Assembly (NCBI RefSeq): GCF_019443405.1
Contig: NZ_CP080376.1
Coordinates: 186,001 to 250,000 of the forward strand
From: Brevundimonas sp. PAMC22021
GTDB lineage: Bacteria; Pseudomonadota; Alphaproteobacteria; Caulobacterales; Caulobacteraceae
Reading direction: 5' to 3'
DNA: 64,000 nt
Shown in pieces: positions 50,441-60,139 of the stretch. The stretch's first letter is position 1; every line of letters starts with the position of its first letter. The notes under the pieces are model-generated. The model was given only the letters and a program-made list of their open reading frames with translations, was not told the DNA's origin and searched no databases. A program made the translations under genes and the position numbers.

Positions 50441-52912
50441 ATGATGAAGCGGGTGATGGGGGCGGGCTTGCCGCTGGCGGCGGTGTTGCTGGCTACGACG
50501 GCGCTGGCGCAAACAGCGCAAACAGCAGCGACGCCGCAGGCCGGGGCGTTGACCTATCAGCAGCCGCCGCAGCCGATCGCGGACATCCTGGACGCCAGGC
50601 CGACGCCGTCGTCGATGCTGTCGCCGGATCGCGCCACGCTGGTGCTGATGGACCGGTCGAACCTGCCGGCGATCTCGGCGCTGGCCGAGCCGATGCTGAG
50701 GCTGGCGGGCGAGCGGATCAATCCGCGCAACAACGGCCCGGCCGAGAGCCGCGTGTCGTGGCTGACGGGCCTGAGCTTGCAGGCGGTGGATGGAGGGCAG
50801 CCCCGCGTGGTGACCCTGCCGCAAGGCGCGCGCTTTACCGCCGCGCGCTTCTCGCCGGACGGCAAGTCGCTGGCCCTGGTGATGGACGCGCCCGACGGGC
50901 TGGATCTTTGGGTGGTGGACGTGGCCTCTGCGCGGGCCCGAAAGCTGGACGGAGCCCGCGTCAATATGGCCGCGGGCGCCGGTTATGAGTGGACGCCGGA
51001 CAGCCAGGCGCTGCTGGTCGAGGCGGTTCCGGCGGGCCGCGGACCGGCGCCGGTGGCGAACGCAACGCCGACAGGACCGAACGTCGAGGAGACCGCAGGC
51101 CGCGTGGCGCCCGCGCGGACCTATCAGGACCTGTTGCAGACGCCGGCGGACGAGGCGCTGTTCGACCACTATTTCACCTCGCAGCTGACGCTGGTTTCGC
51201 TGAACGGACCGGCGCGGACGGTCGGCGAGCCGGCGGTGTATCTGGACTCGGCGGTGTCGCCGGACGGGCGCTATGTGCTGCACGAGATCGCCAAGCGGCC
51301 CTACAGCTATCAGGTGCCGGCGGGTCTTTTCCCGACCGAGATCGTGGTCACGGACCTGAACGGGCAGGTGGTGCGCCAGGTGGCCGACCTGCCGCTGCGT
51401 GACGACGTGCCGACGGCATTCGACGCGGTGGCGCCCGGCCCGCGCTCGGTGCAGTGGCGCGCCGATGCGCCGGCGACCCTGGTGTGGGTCGAGGCGCTGG
51501 ACGGCGGCGACATCCGGCGCGAGGCGGAGTTCCGCGACCGCGTGCTGATGCAGGCGGCGCCGTTCACGGGCGAGCCGGTCAAGCTGATCGACCTGAAGGA
51601 ACGCTTTGGCGGCATACAGTGGGGCCGCGACGACCTGGCCATCGTCAATAGCCGCTGGTTCAACACCCGCCACGAGACCCGCTTCGTGGTCGATCCGTCG
51701 AACCCGGGCGAGGGTCGGGTGCTGCTGGAGCGCAACTATCAGGCGCGCTACGACAATCCGGGCCAGCCGGTGCTGCAGCCGAACGCGGCGGGGCGGTCGG
51801 TGATCCGTTTCGACGGGCAGGGCCGCATCCTGATGAGCGGACCGGGCGCGACGCCGCAGGGCGAGTTCCCGTTCCTGGCCGCCATGGACGTGGCGACGGG
51901 CCAAAGCGAGCGGCTGTGGACCTCGGCGGACACCGACTATGAGGCGGTGATCGGCTTTCTGGACAACGACGGCCGGCGCGTGGTGACCCAGCGCGAGACG
52001 CGTCTGGATCCGCCGAACCTGCGCATCCGCGACCTGTCGAGCGGTCAGACTACGCCGATCACCAACTTCCCCGACCCCGCCCCACAGCTGGCCGAGGCGA
52101 CGCGCCGGCTGATCACCTACAAGCGGGCGGATGGGGTGCAGCTGTCGGGCACGCTGTATCTGCCGGCCGGCTATGACAAGGATCGCGACGGGCCGCTGCC
52201 GCTGCTGATGTGGGCCTATCCGGCCGAGTTCACCGATCCGACGGTGGCCGGCCAGACCGTGGACGTGCAGAACCGGTTCGTGCGGCCGGGCGGGTCCAGC
52301 CACGTGTTCCTGCTGACCCAGGGCTACGCCATCCTGGACAATCCTTCGATGCCGATCATCGGCCGCGAGGGCGCCGAGCCCAACGACACCTATGTCGAGC
52401 AACTGACGGCGGATGCGCAGGCGGCGGTGGATGCGGTGGTGGAGATGGGCGTGGCCGAGCGCGGCCGCATCGCCATCGGCGGGCACAGCTACGGCGCCTT
52501 CATGACCGCCAACCTCCTGGCGCACACCGACCTGTTCCGCACCGGGATCGCACGCTCGGGCGCCTACAACCGCACCCTGACGCCGTTCGGCTTCCAGGCC
52601 GAGCAGCGCAACTACTGGGAGGCGACGGAGGTCTATACGAAGATGGCGCCCTTCACCTATGCGGACCGGGTGAACGAGCCGATCCTGCTGATCCACGGCG
52701 AGGCGGACGACAACTCGGGCACCTTCCCGGTGCAGACCGAGCGGTTCTATGCGGCGCTGAAGGGGCTGGGCGCGACGGCGCGCTATGTCACCCTGCCGCT
52801 GGAGGCGCACGGATACCGCGCCCGCGAGTCGGTCGGCCACACCCTGTGGGAGATGACCCGCTGGCTGGACCAGTACGTCAAGACCGCGCCGGCTGCGCCG
52901 CCCGCGCAGTGA
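50441..52912 (+). CDS. Prolyl oligopeptidase-family (S9) serine peptidase, secreted
   Basis: 823 residues. A signal peptide (MMKRVMGAGLPLAAVLLATT then ALAQ) comes first, then a beta-propeller (about 100-560), then the alpha/beta hydrolase domain: catalytic Ser in GGHSYGAFMTANLL (near residue 683), Asp in HGEADDNSG, His in LEAHGYRA. The order matches glutamyl endopeptidase-like S9 members of Caulobacteraceae and Xanthomonads. It should trim peptides in the periplasm. A second ATG lies one codon after the first. Confidence 0.93.
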   Translation: MMKRVMGAGLPLAAVLLATTALAQTAQTAATPQAGALTYQQPPQPIADILDARPTPSSMLSPDRATLVLMDRSNLPAISALAEPMLRLAGERINPRNNGPAESRVSWLTGLSLQAVDGGQPRVVTLPQGARFTAARFSPDGKSLALVMDAPDGLDLWVVDVASARARKLDGARVNMAAGAGYEWTPDSQALLVEAVPAGRGPAPVANATPTGPNVEETAGRVAPARTYQDLLQTPADEALFDHYFTSQLTLVSLNGPARTVGEPAVYLDSAVSPDGRYVLHEIAKRPYSYQVPAGLFPTEIVVTDLNGQVVRQVADLPLRDDVPTAFDAVAPGPRSVQWRADAPATLVWVEALDGGDIRREAEFRDRVLMQAAPFTGEPVKLIDLKERFGGIQWGRDDLAIVNSRWFNTRHETRFVVDPSNPGEGRVLLERNYQARYDNPGQPVLQPNAAGRSVIRFDGQGRILMSGPGATPQGEFPFLAAMDVATGQSERLWTSADTDYEAVIGFLDNDGRRVVTQRETRLDPPNLRIRDLSSGQTTPITNFPDPAPQLAEATRRLITYKRADGVQLSGTLYLPAGYDKDRDGPLPLLMWAYPAEFTDPTVAGQTVDVQNRFVRPGGSSHVFLLTQGYAILDNPSMPIIGREGAEPNDTYVEQLTADAQAAVDAVVEMGVAERGRIAIGGHSYGAFMTANLLAHTDLFRTGIARSGAYNRTLTPFGFQAEQRNYWEATEVYTKMAPFTYADRVNEPILLIHGEADDNSGTFPVQTERFYAALKGLGATARYVTLPLEAHGYRARESVGHTLWEMTRWLDQYVKTAPAAPPAQ

Positions 52913-52961
52913 GGATGGAGGGGCGGGGCCTCGGCTCCGCCTCTTCCTTTATTCTTCGGCG

Positions 52962-53162
52962 TCAGTCGTCCAGGCGCTGAAGCAGCAGAAGCACGCCCGC
53001 GGCGGTCAGGGCGCCGAGGGCAAAGGCGGCGATGACCGAGCCGGCGGCGACGGCGGTGGGCACGGTCACCGGGCGCGCCTCGTACCATTCGACGATGTCG
53101 GCGTCGTCATAGGCGTCGTCCTCGTAGTCCTCGACGACGTTGACGGGGATTTCGCGGTCCAT
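52962..53162 (-). CDS. Small single-pass membrane protein
   Basis: 66 residues: acidic N-half (MDREIPVNVVEDYEDDAYDD then ADIVEWYEARP) followed by one hydrophobic helix (PTAVAAGSVIAAFALGALTA then AGVLLLLQ). Convergent with the peptidase gene. No family recognised. Confidence 0.65.
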   Translation of the reverse strand: MDREIPVNVVEDYEDDAYDDADIVEWYEARPVTVPTAVAAGSVIAAFALGALTAAGVLLLLQRLDD

Positions 53163-53330
53163 GGAGACGCCTTTCTGAAAAGATGCGCGCCCCTACCGCG
53201 CGCCTGCCGACAATCCTCGAGCCAAGGCCAAGGTTCCCTCGAGCGCCGCCATCGTGACAGGATGGCGCGGGTCGGCTAGGACGCCGAACTCAAGATTCCA
53301 CGTCTCCTCACAGACTTCCAAGACGATCCC

Positions 53331-54104
53331 ATGGCCGGCCATTCGAAGTTCAAGAACATCATGCACCGCAAGGGACGCGCCGATGCGCAGCGTTCCAAGC
53401 TGTTCTCCAAGCTGTCGCGCGACATCACGGTGGCGGCCAAGTCAGGCATGCCCGACCCGGCGCTGAACCCGCGCCTGCGCCTGGCCGTCAACAACGCCAA
53501 GGCCGAAAGCCTGCCCAAGGACGTGATCCAGCGCGCCATCAACAAGGCCGCCGGCGGCGACGTCGATACGATGGAGGAGGTCCGCTACGAGGGGCGCGGC
53601 CCTGGCGGGGTGGGCATCATCGTCGAGGCCCTGACCGACAACCGCAACCGCGCCGGCTCCAACATCCGTTCGGCCTTTTCCAAGAACGGCGGGGCGCTGG
53701 GCGAGATGAACTCGGTCGCCTTCATGTGGGACAAGGTCGGCAAGATCGTCTACCCGGCCGAGGCTGGATCCGAGGACGCGGTGATGGAGGCCGCGATCGA
53801 GGCCGGCGCCTCCGACGTCGAAAGCGACCTGGTCAAGCCCGACATCTACGAGGACGCGCCCGGCCACACCATCTGGACCGCGTTCGAGGACCTGAACGAG
53901 GTCGCCGACGCCATGTCCAAGGTGCTGGGCGATCCCAAGTCCACCGCCATCGTGTGGAAGCCCCAGTCCGACGTTCCGGTCACCGGCGAGGCGGTCGGCA
54001 CGCTGTTCAAGCTGCTGGACGCGCTGGACGCCGAGGACGACGTGCAGAACGTCTATTCCAACGAGGACATCTCCGACGAGGACGCCGCCAAGTACGCGGG
54101 GTGA
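53331..54104 (+). CDS. yebC: YebC/PmpR family transcriptional or translational regulator
   Basis: 257 residues. [20 protein letters not shown] is the hallmark N-terminus; [20 protein letters not shown] and [17 protein letters not shown] follow. YebC proteins bind DNA or act on ribosomes stalled at polyproline; they often sit near ruvC, as here (about 1.3 kb upstream), a conserved link with the genes between apparently inserted. Confidence 0.95.
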   Translation: MAGHSKFKNIMHRKGRADAQRSKLFSKLSRDITVAAKSGMPDPALNPRLRLAVNNAKAESLPKDVIQRAINKAAGGDVDTMEEVRYEGRGPGGVGIIVEALTDNRNRAGSNIRSAFSKNGGALGEMNSVAFMWDKVGKIVYPAEAGSEDAVMEAAIEAGASDVESDLVKPDIYEDAPGHTIWTAFEDLNEVADAMSKVLGDPKSTAIVWKPQSDVPVTGEAVGTLFKLLDALDAEDDVQNVYSNEDISDEDAAKYAG

Positions 54105-54139
54105 TTTCGGACGTTCGAGGGTCGTGCTAGGCTCGCCGC

Positions 54140-54388
54140 ATGACGGTGCATGTGACGATCGCCCTGGACGACGCCGTAAAGGCCAAGTTGGACGCCCTGG
54201 CGGACGCCAGGCGTGTTCCGGTGGACGAGATCGTGACACAGGCCGTGTCCCAACTGGCGGCGGATGATGCGGCCTTTCATGCCGCGGTAGAAGCGGGGCT
54301 GGCCTCGCTTGATGCGGGAAGGGGCGTGCCGCACGAAGACGTCGTCGCCCGGCTCCGCGCTCGTCAGGCCAAGCGCGCCCGTCTGTGA
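54140..54388 (+). CDS. Antitoxin of a ParDE-type pair
   Basis: 82 residues. An N-terminal beta strand (VHVTIALDDAVKAKLDALAD) with a helix-turn-helix looks like a ribbon-helix-helix (CopG/ParD-like) DNA-binding unit; the C-terminus (DAGRGVPHEDVVARLRARQA) resembles ParD toxin-neutralising tails. GTGA coupling to the toxin follows. Confidence 0.85.
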   Translation: MTVHVTIALDDAVKAKLDALADARRVPVDEIVTQAVSQLAADDAAFHAAVEAGLASLDAGRGVPHEDVVARLRARQAKRARL

Positions 54389-54663
54389 AGGTCATCTGGT
54401 CACCCGAGGCCGAAGCCGACCTCGTAGATGCGTGGACCTTTATCGCGGCTGACCGGCGCAACACGGCTGATGCGGTCGAAATGCGTATCGTGGATGCTGT
54501 CGAAAGTCTCGGCGACTTCCCACGCAAGGGTCGGCCGGGCAAGGATCCAGGCACGCGCGAACTGGTGGTGCATCGCACGCCGTACATCGTGATCTACAGG
54601 CTGCGCTCCGAGGACCTGGAGATCGTCCGTATCTGGCACGGCAGCCGAGAACCGTTCGAATAG
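54385..54663 (+). CDS. RelE/ParE-family toxin
   Basis: 92 residues from a GTG start that overlaps the antitoxin stop. VIWSPEAEADLVDAWTFIA, PRKGRPGKDPGTRELVVHRT, PYIVIYRL and IVRIWHGSREP are ParE landmarks, including the C-terminal R-I-x-H-x-x-R. ParE inhibits gyrase, RelE cleaves mRNA; the sequence favours ParE. Confidence 0.9.
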   Translation: MKVIWSPEAEADLVDAWTFIAADRRNTADAVEMRIVDAVESLGDFPRKGRPGKDPGTRELVVHRTPYIVIYRLRSEDLEIVRIWHGSREPFE

Positions 54664-54717
54664 CGTCCGATCCGCGCACCTCCGGAACGCCGTGCACGGA
54701 GCATCCGTTCGCTGCGG

Positions 54718-55419
54718 ATGATCGAGTTCGCCCGTTTCGCCGACTATGCCCCGCCCGTGATCGGGGCGGTGCTGGCCGGAGGGCTGATCGGGCTTGAGCG
54801 GGAGTGGCGCGGGCGGGCGGCGGGCCTGCGGACGCATCTGCTGGTCTCGCTGGCGTCGTGCCTGCTGATGCTGGCGGCGATGTCGCAGGGCGACTGGGCG
54901 TTCGAGGCGCTGCCGGACGAGAACATCGTCACCGACCCGACGCGGATGGCGCATGGGGTGCTGACGGGGATCGGCTTTCTGTGCGCCGGCGTGATCTTTC
55001 GCACCGGCTTTTCGGTGCACGGGCTGACTACGGCCGCGTCTCTCTGGATGGCGTCGGCGTTGGGCGTGCTGTTCGGAGCGGGCCTGTTCGGCCTCGGCGC
55101 GGCCGGAACGCTGGTCACGGTCGGCATCCTGACCGGCCTGCGGCTGGTGTCCAGGATGATGCCGGCCAAGGCGCTGGTGGACGCCGAGGTCTGCTGGCGA
55201 CGCGAGGACCCCTCTCCGGAGCCGGAGATAGAGCGCCTGTTCCACAGCGTCGATCCGGAGACGCGGCATGATCGATTCGAGCTGGTCGAGCAGGGTCGGC
55301 TGATCCGGCGCAGCTGGAAGCTGAAGGCCGGGACGGAGGATCAACTCAAGACGCTCGCGGAAGCCTTGTGCCGAATGGAGGCGGTCACCGCCTATCGCTT
55401 CGATCCGCGAGACGACTGA
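54718..55419 (+). CDS. MgtC/SapB family membrane protein
   Basis: 233 residues with five N-terminal membrane helices: GAVLAGGLIGLEREWRGRAA, LRTHLLVSLASCLLMLAAMS, then GVLTGIGFLCAGVIFRTGFS and TTAASLWMASALGVLFGAGL. The conserved Glu-Arg-x-x-R and GIGFLGAG-type motif fit MgtC. A C-terminal soluble domain (about 160-233) follows. Role in Mg2+-related stress is known for the family. Confidence 0.92.
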   Translation: MIEFARFADYAPPVIGAVLAGGLIGLEREWRGRAAGLRTHLLVSLASCLLMLAAMSQGDWAFEALPDENIVTDPTRMAHGVLTGIGFLCAGVIFRTGFSVHGLTTAASLWMASALGVLFGAGLFGLGAAGTLVTVGILTGLRLVSRMMPAKALVDAEVCWRREDPSPEPEIERLFHSVDPETRHDRFELVEQGRLIRRSWKLKAGTEDQLKTLAEALCRMEAVTAYRFDPRDD

Positions 55420-55464
55420 GGCCCTTCATTGCTCGCTAACCGTCTTTCGGGCAGAAGGGAACGG

Positions 55465-55983
55465 ATGGCGAACAACCCGATCCGAATCCTGGGGCTGGAC
55501 CCCGGCCTGCGCCGCACCGGCTGGGGCGTGATCGAAAGCGACGGTTCGCGCTTGCGCTGGATTTCTCATGGCGTCGTGGCGCCGCCCGAGGCCGCGCCCT
55601 TCCCCGAGCGGCTGCTGCACCTGCTGGAGCATGTCGGCGCGATCTGCGCCGATCACGGCTGCGAAGAGGCGGCGATCGAGGAGGTGTTCGTCAACGTCAA
55701 TCCGTCCTCGACGCTGAAGCTGGGGCATGCGCGGGCGGCGGTGATGCTGGCGCCGGCCCGGGCCGGACTGCCGGTCGCCGAATATTCGGCCACCCTGATC
55801 AAGAAGGCGGTGGTCGGCGCGGGCCATGCGGACAAGAGCCAGATCGCCTTCATGGTCAAGCGGCTGCTGCCGACCTGCGGCGAGGTGAAGGCGGATGCGG
55901 CCGACGCGCTGGCGGTGGCGATCACCCATGCGCAGCTGCGCAAGCGCTCGTTGATCGAGGCCATGCACCGGGGCGCCGCGTGA
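55465..55983 (+). CDS. ruvC: Crossover junction endodeoxyribonuclease RuvC
   Basis: 172 residues from ATG 55465 with AAGGGA upstream; a start at 55429 is also open. Catalytic acids are in [26 protein letters not shown], and [15 protein letters not shown]. It resolves Holliday junctions. Its TGA overlaps the ruvA GTG. Confidence 0.96.
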   Translation: MANNPIRILGLDPGLRRTGWGVIESDGSRLRWISHGVVAPPEAAPFPERLLHLLEHVGAICADHGCEEAAIEEVFVNVNPSSTLKLGHARAAVMLAPARAGLPVAEYSATLIKKAVVGAGHADKSQIAFMVKRLLPTCGEVKADAADALAVAITHAQLRKRSLIEAMHRGAA

Positions 55984-56597
55984 TCGGCAGGTTGCGAGGC
56001 GTGCTGGCGGAGGTCGGCGAGGCGGACTGCGTCATCGACTGCGCGGGCGTCGGCTATGTGGCGTCGTGCGGGGCGCGGACGCTGGGGCGATTGCCGGCGC
56101 CGGGGGACGAGGCGATCCTCTACATCCATAGCCAATGGAGCGAGGACCAGGGACCGCGCCTCTATGGGTTCCTCTCCCGCGACGAGCGGCGGGCGTTCAC
56201 GACGCTGCTGGCCATTCAGGGCGTGGGGCCCAAGGCGGCGCTGGCGGTGCTGGACGTGCTGCCGCCGGGCGAGCTGGCCTCGGCGGTGGCCCGCGAGGAC
56301 AAGGCGGCGGTGGCGCGGGCGAACGGGGTGGGCTCCAAGCTCGCCTTGCGCATCGTTACCGAGCTGAAGGGCAAGACGCTGACGGACGGGGTGTTCGCGC
56401 CCGTCGCCGCCGGCGTGCATGTCGAGATCGCGCCACCACCGCCGAGCCTGGCCGGCGAAGCCGTGTCGGCGCTGCTCGGCCTGGGCATCGCCGAGGTGAA
56501 CGCACGCCGGGCGGTGGATCAGGCGCTGATCCGGCTGGGTGACGAGGCCGAACTGTCGGCCGTGATCCGGGCGGCCCTGCAGGAGCTGGGACGGTGA
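55980..56597 (+). CDS. ruvA: Holliday junction DNA helicase RuvA
   Basis: 205 residues, GTG start. [12 protein letters not shown] at the start, [19 protein letters not shown] (helix-hairpin-helix), [20 protein letters not shown] (second HhH) and a C-terminal domain after about 145 that binds RuvB. Confidence 0.96.
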   Translation: MIGRLRGVLAEVGEADCVIDCAGVGYVASCGARTLGRLPAPGDEAILYIHSQWSEDQGPRLYGFLSRDERRAFTTLLAIQGVGPKAALAVLDVLPPGELASAVAREDKAAVARANGVGSKLALRIVTELKGKTLTDGVFAPVAAGVHVEIAPPPPSLAGEAVSALLGLGIAEVNARRAVDQALIRLGDEAELSAVIRAALQELGR

Positions 56598-57616
56598 ACC
56601 GCGTGATCTCTCCGGAAGCGTCGGGCGGCGAACAGTACGACCGCGCGCTGCGGCCGCAAACGCTGTCGGAGTTTGTCGGTCAGTCCGCGGCCAAGGGCAA
56701 TCTGAAGGTCTTCATCGATGCGGCGCGGGCGCGGGGCGAGGCGCTGGACCATGTGCTGCTGTTCGGCCCGCCGGGCCTGGGCAAGACCACGCTGGCGCAG
56801 ATCGTGTCGCGCGAACTGGGGGTGGGGTTCCGCGCGACGTCGGGGCCGATCCTGGCCAAGGCAGGAGACCTGGCGGCGATCCTGACCAATCTGGAGCCGC
56901 GCGACGTCCTGTTCATCGACGAGATCCACCGCCTCGCGCCGCAGGTGGAGGAGATCCTGTATCCGGCCATGGAGGACCATGTGCTGGACCTGATCATCGG
57001 CGAGGGGCCGTCGGCGCGCACGGTGCGGATCGATCTGGCGCCCTTCACCCTGGTGGGGGCGACGACGCGGGCGGGTCTGCTGGCCACGCCGCTGCGGGAT
57101 CGGTTCGGCATTCCGCTGAGGCTGGAGTTCTATACGCCGGACGAACTGACGGCGGTGATCCGGGGCGCGGCGCGCAAGATGGGCGCGCCGATCGACGAGG
57201 GCGGCGCGCGCGAGATCGCCTCGCGGGCGCGGGGCACGCCGCGCATTGCAGGGCGCCTGCTCAGGCGCGTGCGGGACTTCGCCACGGCCGAGGGGGCCGA
57301 GGTCATCGACCGGCTGGTGGCGGCGCGATCCTTGGCGCGGCTGGAGGTCGACGAGGCGGGGCTGGATTCGCTGGACCGGCGCTTTCTCAAGGCCCTGATC
57401 GAGAACTATGGCGGCGGGCCGGTCGGCATGGACACCCTGGCCGCCGCCATCGCCGAGGCGCGCGACGCGGTGGAGGACGTGATCGAGCCCTATCTGCTGC
57501 AGCAGGGTTTTATCCAGCGCACGCCGCGCGGGCGAATGGCCTGCGCGCGCGCCTATGAGCACCTGGGCCTGACCGCGCCGCCGCAGCCGCCGGCGCAAAG
57601 CGGCCTGTTCAATTGA
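56594..57616 (+). CDS. ruvB: Holliday junction branch-migration ATPase RuvB
   Basis: 340 residues, GTG start overlapping ruvA. Walker [14 protein letters not shown], Walker [11 protein letters not shown], sensor 1 [18 protein letters not shown], and the C-terminal winged helix [12 protein letters not shown]. With RuvA and RuvC it drives branch migration. Confidence 0.97.
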   Translation: MNRVISPEASGGEQYDRALRPQTLSEFVGQSAAKGNLKVFIDAARARGEALDHVLLFGPPGLGKTTLAQIVSRELGVGFRATSGPILAKAGDLAAILTNLEPRDVLFIDEIHRLAPQVEEILYPAMEDHVLDLIIGEGPSARTVRIDLAPFTLVGATTRAGLLATPLRDRFGIPLRLEFYTPDELTAVIRGAARKMGAPIDEGGAREIASRARGTPRIAGRLLRRVRDFATAEGAEVIDRLVAARSLARLEVDEAGLDSLDRRFLKALIENYGGGPVGMDTLAAAIAEARDAVEDVIEPYLLQQGFIQRTPRGRMACARAYEHLGLTAPPQPPAQSGLFN

Positions 57617-57636
57617 GGTCTACAAAGATTTCAGAT

Positions 57637-57659
57637 TTATAGCGCCAAGAGACTATAAT
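57637..57659 (+). promoter_or_regulatory. Promoter/palindrome before the AAA ATPase gene
   Basis: A consensus -10 box TATAAT (57654-57659) is present in an AT-rich gap; TTATAG (57637) and CTATAA (57653) also form a 6-bp inverted repeat around it. It suggests the ATPase has its own transcription start, with ATG 57676 about 10 bases after +1. Confidence 0.6.
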
Positions 57660-57675
57660 CGTATAAGGTCTTCAT

Positions 57676-58860
57676 ATGGACCCCATTCAGAACCCTTTCG
57701 TCCCGGGTGCGGGGTCGCCCCCGCCGGAATTGGCAGGACGCCAGGCGATCCTGGATCAGGCCGCCGTCACTCTTGGCCGCATCAAGCGTGGGCGCCCGAC
57801 CAAGAGTTTGATGATCGTGGGGTTGAGGGGCGTCGGCAAGACGGTTGTCCTGAACCGCATCCAGGCCTTGGCCGAAGAGCAAGGGTATCTGGCGGAATTG
57901 ATAGAAGCGCCTGAGCACAAAAGTTTGCCAGCCCTGCTCGCGCCCGCATTGCGGAGCCTGATCCTGAAGCTGGATCGGGGGGAACAGGTCAGCGCCGCCG
58001 CTAAGCGAGCCTTTCGCGCGCTGCGGGGTTTCGCGGCCGCGATCAGAGTCAAGTACAACGATTTCGAGATCAGCCTCGACGGAGAAGCGGAGCCGGGTGT
58101 CGCCGACAGCGGCGACTTGGAGGCCGATCTGCCTGATCTTCTGATCGCGGTCGGCGAGGCGGCCCGCGAACGACAAACGGCGGTAGCGATCATTCTGGAT
58201 GAGCTTCAGTATCTCAGCGAACTCGAGATGAGCGCGCTGATCATGGCCTTTCACAAGGCCTCGCAGAAGCAGTTGCCTGTGGTGCTGATCGGCGCCGGCC
58301 TGCCCCAACTGGTCGGGCTGACGGGTCGATCCAAGTCGTACGCAGAACGATTGTTCGATTTCCCGCCGGCCGGCCCGCTGAACTTCGAGGACGCTTCGCG
58401 CGCTCTGGTTTCGCCCGTAGAGGACGAAGGTGCAAGCATCACGCCGGACGCGGTTCGCGCCATCTTTGACATTACCGAGGGCTATCCATACTTCTTGCAG
58501 GAGTGGGGCTACCATGCGTGGCTGGCGACGGACGCGAGTCCGATCGACAAGGCCGATGTGGAGCGCGCCACGCCCACGGCCCTGGAGCGACTTGATCGTA
58601 GTTTCTTTCGGGTGCGGTTTGACCGCCTGAATCCTTCCGAGAAACGCTATCTCAGCGCGATGGCGGCGTTGGGAGAAGGACCGCATCGGTCAGGCGACAT
58701 CGCGGCCAAGCTGGGCGTCAAGATTACCAGCACGGGTCCCACGCGGGCCAGCCTGATCACAAAAGGCATGATTTTCAGCCCCGCCCACGGCGACACCGCT
58801 TTTACGGTCCCTCTTTTCGATCAGTTCATGAGGCGGACGATGCCGTTCGAGGGCGCATGA
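57676..58860 (+). CDS. AAA+ ATPase with C-terminal winged helix, inserted between ruvB and ybgC
   Basis: 394 residues. ELAGRQAILDQAAVTLGRI is followed by Walker A MIVGLRGVGKTVVLN (about residues 46-60) and Walker B VAIILDELQYL (near 173-180), then GAGLPQLVGLTGRSKSYAER, a sensor-like motif. From about 300, LNPSEKRYLSAMAALGEGPH with RASLITKGMIFSP is a winged-helix-like domain. This is the Orc1/Cdc6-like class often called ATP-binding protein of mobile and conflict regions. It is not part of the usual ruvCAB-ybgC-tol cluster. Its stop overlaps ybgC. Confidence 0.85.
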   Translation: MDPIQNPFVPGAGSPPPELAGRQAILDQAAVTLGRIKRGRPTKSLMIVGLRGVGKTVVLNRIQALAEEQGYLAELIEAPEHKSLPALLAPALRSLILKLDRGEQVSAAAKRAFRALRGFAAAIRVKYNDFEISLDGEAEPGVADSGDLEADLPDLLIAVGEAARERQTAVAIILDELQYLSELEMSALIMAFHKASQKQLPVVLIGAGLPQLVGLTGRSKSYAERLFDFPPAGPLNFEDASRALVSPVEDEGASITPDAVRAIFDITEGYPYFLQEWGYHAWLATDASPIDKADVERATPTALERLDRSFFRVRFDRLNPSEKRYLSAMAALGEGPHRSGDIAAKLGVKITSTGPTRASLITKGMIFSPAHGDTAFTVPLFDQFMRRTMPFEGA

Positions 58861-59306
58861 TCGATCAGCCGACCGCCGGACGTTTTGACGGGCGCGCGCA
58901 CCTGTTGCCGGTGCGGGTGTATTACGAAGACACCGACTTCACCGGCCTGGTCTATCACGCGAACTATGTGCGCTATTTCGAGCGGGGACGCTCGGACTGC
59001 CTGCGCGCCATGGGCATCGGCCACGCCGAACTGCTGGAGGGATCAGAGCCGCTGGCCTTTGTGGTGTCGGAGATGACGCTGAGCTTTCTGAAGCCCGCGC
59101 GGATCGACGACGCGCTTGTGGTTCGCACCCTTTATGAGGCGGTGAAGGGGCCGCGCCTGTTGATCCGCCAGAGCGTCGAGCGGGGCGGCGAGGTGCTGTG
59201 CCGGGCCGAGGTGACGGCGGTGTGCATCCATCTGGACGGACGGCCGCGCCGCCCGACGCGGGCCCTGGTCGAAAAGGTCTCGCCCTGGCTGGCGCCCGCC
59301 GGATAG
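58857..59306 (+). CDS. ybgC: Acyl-CoA thioesterase YbgC (4-hydroxybenzoyl-CoA thioesterase family)
   Basis: 149 residues. VRVYYEDTDFTGLVYHANYV contains the catalytic Asp and hot-dog fold start; RYFERGRSDCLRAMGIGH follows. In Proteobacteria it usually heads the tol-pal operon, but no tolQ is found downstream here, the next gene being on the other strand. Confidence 0.95.
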   Translation: MIDQPTAGRFDGRAHLLPVRVYYEDTDFTGLVYHANYVRYFERGRSDCLRAMGIGHAELLEGSEPLAFVVSEMTLSFLKPARIDDALVVRTLYEAVKGPRLLIRQSVERGGEVLCRAEVTAVCIHLDGRPRRPTRALVEKVSPWLAPAG

Positions 59307-59310
59307 CAGA

Positions 59311-59339
59311 ACGCCTCCCCGCGCGAGGCGGAGAGGCGT
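59311..59339. terminator. Hairpin between ybgC and the GIN-domain gene
   Basis: ACGCCTC (59311-59317) and GAGGCGT (59333-59339) are inverted. An inner CGCCTC / GAGGCG pair is an alternative. It lies 5 bases after the ybgC stop in a 56-base convergent gap, without a T-tract. Confidence 0.4.
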
Positions 59340-59362
59340 GCAGCCGGCCGAAGCGGCGGCCG

Positions 59363-60139
59363 TCAGTCCTGGATGATCTCGCCCGAGCCGTTCAACTCGG
59401 AGATCAGACGCGTGGGGCGGGTGCCCAGGCTTACGTCACCCGAGCCGTTGATGGTCACATTGGCCTCGCCGCGAGGCGAGACGCCCACGTCGCCGGAGCC
59501 GGAGACGACCACACGAGCGGTCTGGGTCGTCAGGTCGGTCAGGGCGGCGTCGCCCGAGCCGTTGATGGCGACGTCCAGAGCCTCGGTGCGGCCCTGCGCC
59601 ATGACGTCGGCCGAGCCGGAGACCGCGACGCTGAGCGCGGGCTGGTCATAGCCCTGGATGTCCAGGTCGCCCGAGCCCTGCACCTCGAAGGCGGCGATGT
59701 TCGGGGCGGTGACCACGATGCGGACGGCCTCGTCGAACGAGCGACCGGTGATGTTGTGGCCGCTCCAGCGGATCACCGCCTCCTCGTTTACCGGCCCGTC
59801 GGCCAGGCGCAGCACGCCGTCGGCCAGCTGGACGCGGTCGTTCCAGGCCTGGGGACCGGTGACCACGACGGAGGGGGTCGGCCCCTGACGGTATTCGACG
59901 TCGAAGGGCGTGGTGTTGACCAGCCGCTGGCCGCCCGTCCAGGCGAGGGTGCGGCTGACGTCGGGCTCGTCGGCCCCGTCGACCCGCTCGAAGCGAACGG
60001 CGTCGCCGTCCTCGTCACGGAAGGTCCAGGCCCAGCCGTGGCGCTGAAGGTCCTGGCCGCCGATGGCGACCGCGCCGCCGGCGGTGACGATGCACAGCAC
60101 CAGCGCGGCGCCGGCGATGATGAACAGGGTCCGGATCAT
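59363..60139 (-). CDS. GIN domain (DUF2807) protein
   Basis: 258 residues, N-terminal signal or membrane anchor (IRTLFIIAGAALVLCIVTAG). The right-handed beta-helix repeats are visible in the C-terminal half: VQGSGDLDIQGYDQPALSVA, VSGSADVMAQGRTEALDVAI, NGSGDAALTDLTTQTARVVV, SGSGDVGVSPRGEANVTING. The N-G/S-G-D turns are typical of the GIN family. Last gene of the PadR operon. Confidence 0.9.
   Translation of the reverse strand: MIRTLFIIAGAALVLCIVTAGGAVAIGGQDLQRHGWAWTFRDEDGDAVRFERVDGADEPDVSRTLAWTGGQRLVNTTPFDVEYRQGPTPSVVVTGPQAWNDRVQLADGVLRLADGPVNEEAVIRWSGHNITGRSFDEAVRIVVTAPNIAAFEVQGSGDLDIQGYDQPALSVAVSGSADVMAQGRTEALDVAINGSGDAALTDLTTQTARVVVSGSGDVGVSPRGEANVTINGSGDVSLGTRPTRLISELNGSGEIIQD

Noticed and set aside
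50375..52840. 821-codon minus-strand frame
   Set aside because: Antisense to the S9 peptidase; composition is Arg/His/Gln-rich without motifs.
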